Shown: piece after piece, positions 12,346 to 13,122 of the stretch
Position numbering within the stretch: the stretch's first letter is position 1
Layout: each line of letters starts with the position of its first letter
Assembly: GCA_947595415.1 (NCBI GenBank)
Contig: CANQER010000019.1
Span: forward strand, 1 to 13,122
Reading direction: 5' to 3'
Length of the DNA: 13,122 bases
Source of the DNA: an uncultured Bacilli bacterium
GTDB lineage: Bacteria; Bacillota_I; Bacilli_A; RF39; UBA660
Position numbers and translations under genes: made by a program
Notes under the pieces: generated by a model
What the model was told of the DNA's origin: nothing
Database searches by the model: none
Seen by the model: only the letters and a program-made list of their open reading frames with translations

Positions 12346-12421
12346 GTCCTGTTAGCTCAGTAGGTAGAGCATCTGACTTTTAATCAGAGGGTCGTGAGTT
12401 CGAATCTCGCACAGGACACCA
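12346..12421 (+). tRNA. tRNA-Lys (anticodon UUU)
   Basis: A 76-nt cloverleaf. Acceptor GTCCTGT pairs with ACAGGAC, anticodon arm CTGA-CTTTTAA-TCAG, T loop TTCGAAT, encoded CCA. It is the last of the five-tRNA transcript. Confidence 0.97.
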
Positions 12422-12431
12422 GTTGTATATT

Positions 12432-12456
12432 AACCTTTGCAATCAAAGGTTTTTTT
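12432..12456 (+). terminator. Terminator of the five-tRNA operon
   Basis: AACCTTTG (12432-12439) pairs with CAAAGGTT (12444-12451) around CAAT, followed by T to 12456. It lies 10 nt after tRNA-Lys. Confidence 0.9.
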
Positions 12457-12477
12457 ATATCATAAATTTGATATTTG

Positions 12478-12486
12478 TGATATACT
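12478..12486 (+). promoter_or_regulatory. Putative extended -10 promoter of the Leu-Thr tRNA pair
   Basis: TGATATACT (12478-12486) is an extended -10 lying 10 bp before tRNA-Leu. The -35 region (TATCAT, 12458-12463) is poor. A promoter is expected here because a terminator precedes it. Confidence 0.4.
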
Positions 12487-12496
12487 TATATTAGTT

Positions 12497-12582
12497 GTGA
12501 GGATGGCGGAATTGGTAGACGCGCTACTTTGAGGGGGTAGTGATATATTATCGTGGGAGTTCAAGTCTCCTTCTTCACACCA
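12497..12582 (+). tRNA. tRNA-Leu (anticodon GAG)
   Basis: An 86-nt class II tRNA. Acceptor GTGAGGA pairs with TCTTCAC (one G-T), anticodon arm CTACT-TTGAGGG-GGTAG (one T-G), variable arm about TGATATATTATCG, encoded CCA. It reads CUU and CUC. Confidence 0.94.
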
Positions 12583-12587
12583 ATTAT

Positions 12588-12661
12588 GCCAATTTAGTTT
12601 AGTGGTAGAACAGGCCCTTGGTAAGGGTCAGAGGCAAGTTCGATTCTTGCATTTGGCACCA
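12588..12661 (+). tRNA. tRNA-Thr (anticodon GGU)
   Basis: A 74-nt cloverleaf. The D stem GTTT/GAAC (with a T-G pair), anticodon arm GGCCC-TTGGTAA-GGGTC, and T arm GCAAG-TTCGATT-CTTGC are complete; CCA is encoded. In the acceptor stem GCCAATT/ATTTGGC the sixth pair is a U-U mismatch. It is the second threonine tRNA here and reads ACU and ACC, complementing the UGU isoacceptor. Confidence 0.93.
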
Positions 12662-12704
12662 GTGACGTTTCTGTTCGAACTTTTATAGTTTGAACTTAAC
12701 ATAT

Positions 12705-12731
12705 AATCAATCCATTTGGGTTGATTTTTTT
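12705..12731 (+). terminator. Terminator of the Leu-Thr tRNA pair
   Basis: AATCAATCC (12705-12713) pairs with GGGTTGATT (12718-12726) with one wobble and a 4-nt loop, then T to 12731. A second hairpin just before it, GTTCGAAC (12673-12680) with GTTTGAAC (12688-12695), lacks a T tract and may protect or process the RNA end. Confidence 0.85.
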
Positions 12732-12732
12732 C

Positions 12733-12796
12733 AATAATTTTCCCCCAAAGGTTATTTTGATACTTGTGTCAAAATACCTAGGGGGTTAATAATTTT
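12733..12796. repeat. GC-capped hairpin flanked by 9-bp direct repeats
   Basis: AATAATTTT occurs at 12733-12741 and again at 12788-12796. Between them, 12742-12785 folds into one long hairpin. CCCCC (12742-12746) pairs with GGGGG (12781-12785), GGT (12750-12752) with ACC (12776-12778), and ATTTTGAT (12754-12761) with GTCAAAAT (12768-12775). The loop is 12762-12767 and small bulges occur. The C5 and G5 runs stand out in this AT-rich DNA. No T tract follows, so it is not a standard terminator. The layout resembles a very small palindromic mobile element with a target-site duplication, but chance is possible for such an AT-rich repeat. Confidence 0.5.
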
Positions 12797-12822
12797 GTCA
12801 AAGGCAAAATAAATGATATAAT
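12795..12822 (+). promoter_or_regulatory. Promoter of the small membrane protein gene
   Basis: TTGTCA (12795-12800), a 16-bp spacer and TATAAT (12817-12822), with TG at 12814-12815 (extended -10). ATTTTG/CAAAAT (12792-12797, 12805-12810) form a small inverted repeat over the -35 box. The -35 shares two bases with the right direct repeat of the hairpin element. Confidence 0.65.
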
Positions 12823-12842
12823 TAATACAGGTGATACTTAAT

Positions 12843-13070
12843 ATGAGAAAGAAAAAATCTAAAATTTATAAACTCTTACTTATATTTTTAATAATATTTT
12901 TCATTATAATAATTTCAATATGTTCTTATTGTGGTATTTTTTTCTTCAGCAAAGGATTTAATAATTTCGACTATTTAGTCTTAAATATTATAGGTGATGC
13001 TTTGTTAGTTGGAATTGTTACTCATATTTCATCTAAAAGCATTTCTGTAAATGTCAATATAAAAGTTTAA
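12843..13070 (+). CDS. Small two-helix membrane protein, function unknown
   Basis: A 75-residue protein. I chose ATG 12843 because AGGTGAT (12829-12835) lies 7 nt upstream; a GTG at 12831 lies within that site. A basic start (MRKKKSKIYK) precedes a very hydrophobic helix (about residues 11-35, LLLIFLIIFFIIIISICSYC). A short loop then leads to a second, weaker helix (about 44-61, YLVLNIIGDALLVGIVTH), and a polar tail follows. The basic N-terminus should stay inside, so both ends would be cytoplasmic. No family is recognised. The long phenylalanine/isoleucine run partly reflects base composition, but the promoter and ribosome site argue for a real gene. Confidence 0.55.
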   Translation: MRKKKSKIYKLLLIFLIIFFIIIISICSYCGIFFFSKGFNNFDYLVLNIIGDALLVGIVTHISSKSISVNVNIKV

Positions 13071-13098
13071 AAAAATGTCAAAGTAAAAAGCTTATAAT

Positions 13099-13122
13099 TT
13101 AACCTGCCGGTGGCTTCACTTC
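13099..13122 (-). other. Possible 3' end of a minus-strand gene at the window edge
   Basis: The last 22 bases are distinctly richer in G and C than the preceding DNA. On the minus strand they read EVKPPAG followed by TAA at 13101-13099. This could be the C-terminus of a convergent gene whose body lies outside the window. Seven codons are too few to identify it. Confidence 0.2.

Noticed and set aside
12742..12787. The GC-capped hairpin as an ordinary terminator
   Set aside because: No T tract follows either arm, and a good terminator already lies just upstream at 12705-12731.

Overview
The window comes from a very AT-rich, low-GC Gram-positive bacterium. It uses the standard code: several genes end in TGA, and tryptophan is encoded by TGG. 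The Bacillota-type marks are AGGAGG/AAGGTGAT ribosome sites, vegetative promoters of the TTGACA-N17-TATAAT type, a GSP13-type S1 protein, a YutI-like NifU protein, and two genes resembling endospore coat genes (CotY/CotZ type and YutH/CotS type). This fits an uncultured, probably gut-associated member of class Bacilli or a neighbouring sporulation-gene-carrying lineage. That taxonomic guess is inference.

Layout. (1) 1-2668: the 3' part of an ECF-like sigma factor, an overlapping cytoplasmic protein of unknown function, a terminator, then a separately promoted single-pass membrane protein with a large extracytoplasmic domain. (2) 2678-7673: cofactor-independent phosphoglycerate mutase (gpmI) behind an unusual structured leader, followed closely by three envelope genes: a membrane-anchored protein with a duplicated domain, a phosphodiester-glycosidase (NAGPA) family protein and a NodB-type polysaccharide deacetylase. 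(3) 7670-9748: a perfect-consensus promoter carrying a palindrome, then an ArsR-family regulator, a DUF368/PopT undecaprenyl-phosphate translocase, a PnuC nicotinamide-riboside transporter and a small charged protein, closed by a terminator. (4) 9754-11485: a cysteine-rich CotY/CotZ-like coat protein (minus strand), divergent from a YutH/CotS-like protein, which runs convergently into a stand-alone NifU-domain protein. (5) 11533-13122: a GSP13-like S1 RNA-binding protein, a five-tRNA operon (Val, Thr, Tyr, Gln, Lys) with its own promoter and terminator, a two-tRNA unit (Leu, Thr) with a terminator, a GC-rich hairpin flanked by 9-bp direct repeats, and a small two-helix membrane protein.

How the genes may fit together. 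Region 2 couples a glycolytic gene to wall or envelope carbohydrate modification. Region 3 couples recycling of the lipid carrier for wall polymers to NAD-precursor uptake, under a regulator that appears to have lost the classical metal ligands. Region 4 is a small sporulation island. No CRISPR array, transposase, phage gene or recognised defence system was found. The least explained items are the gpmI leader, the missing start codon of the gene at about 4.3 kb, the metal-ligand-free ArsR operon, and the hairpin with direct repeats at 12.73-12.80 kb.
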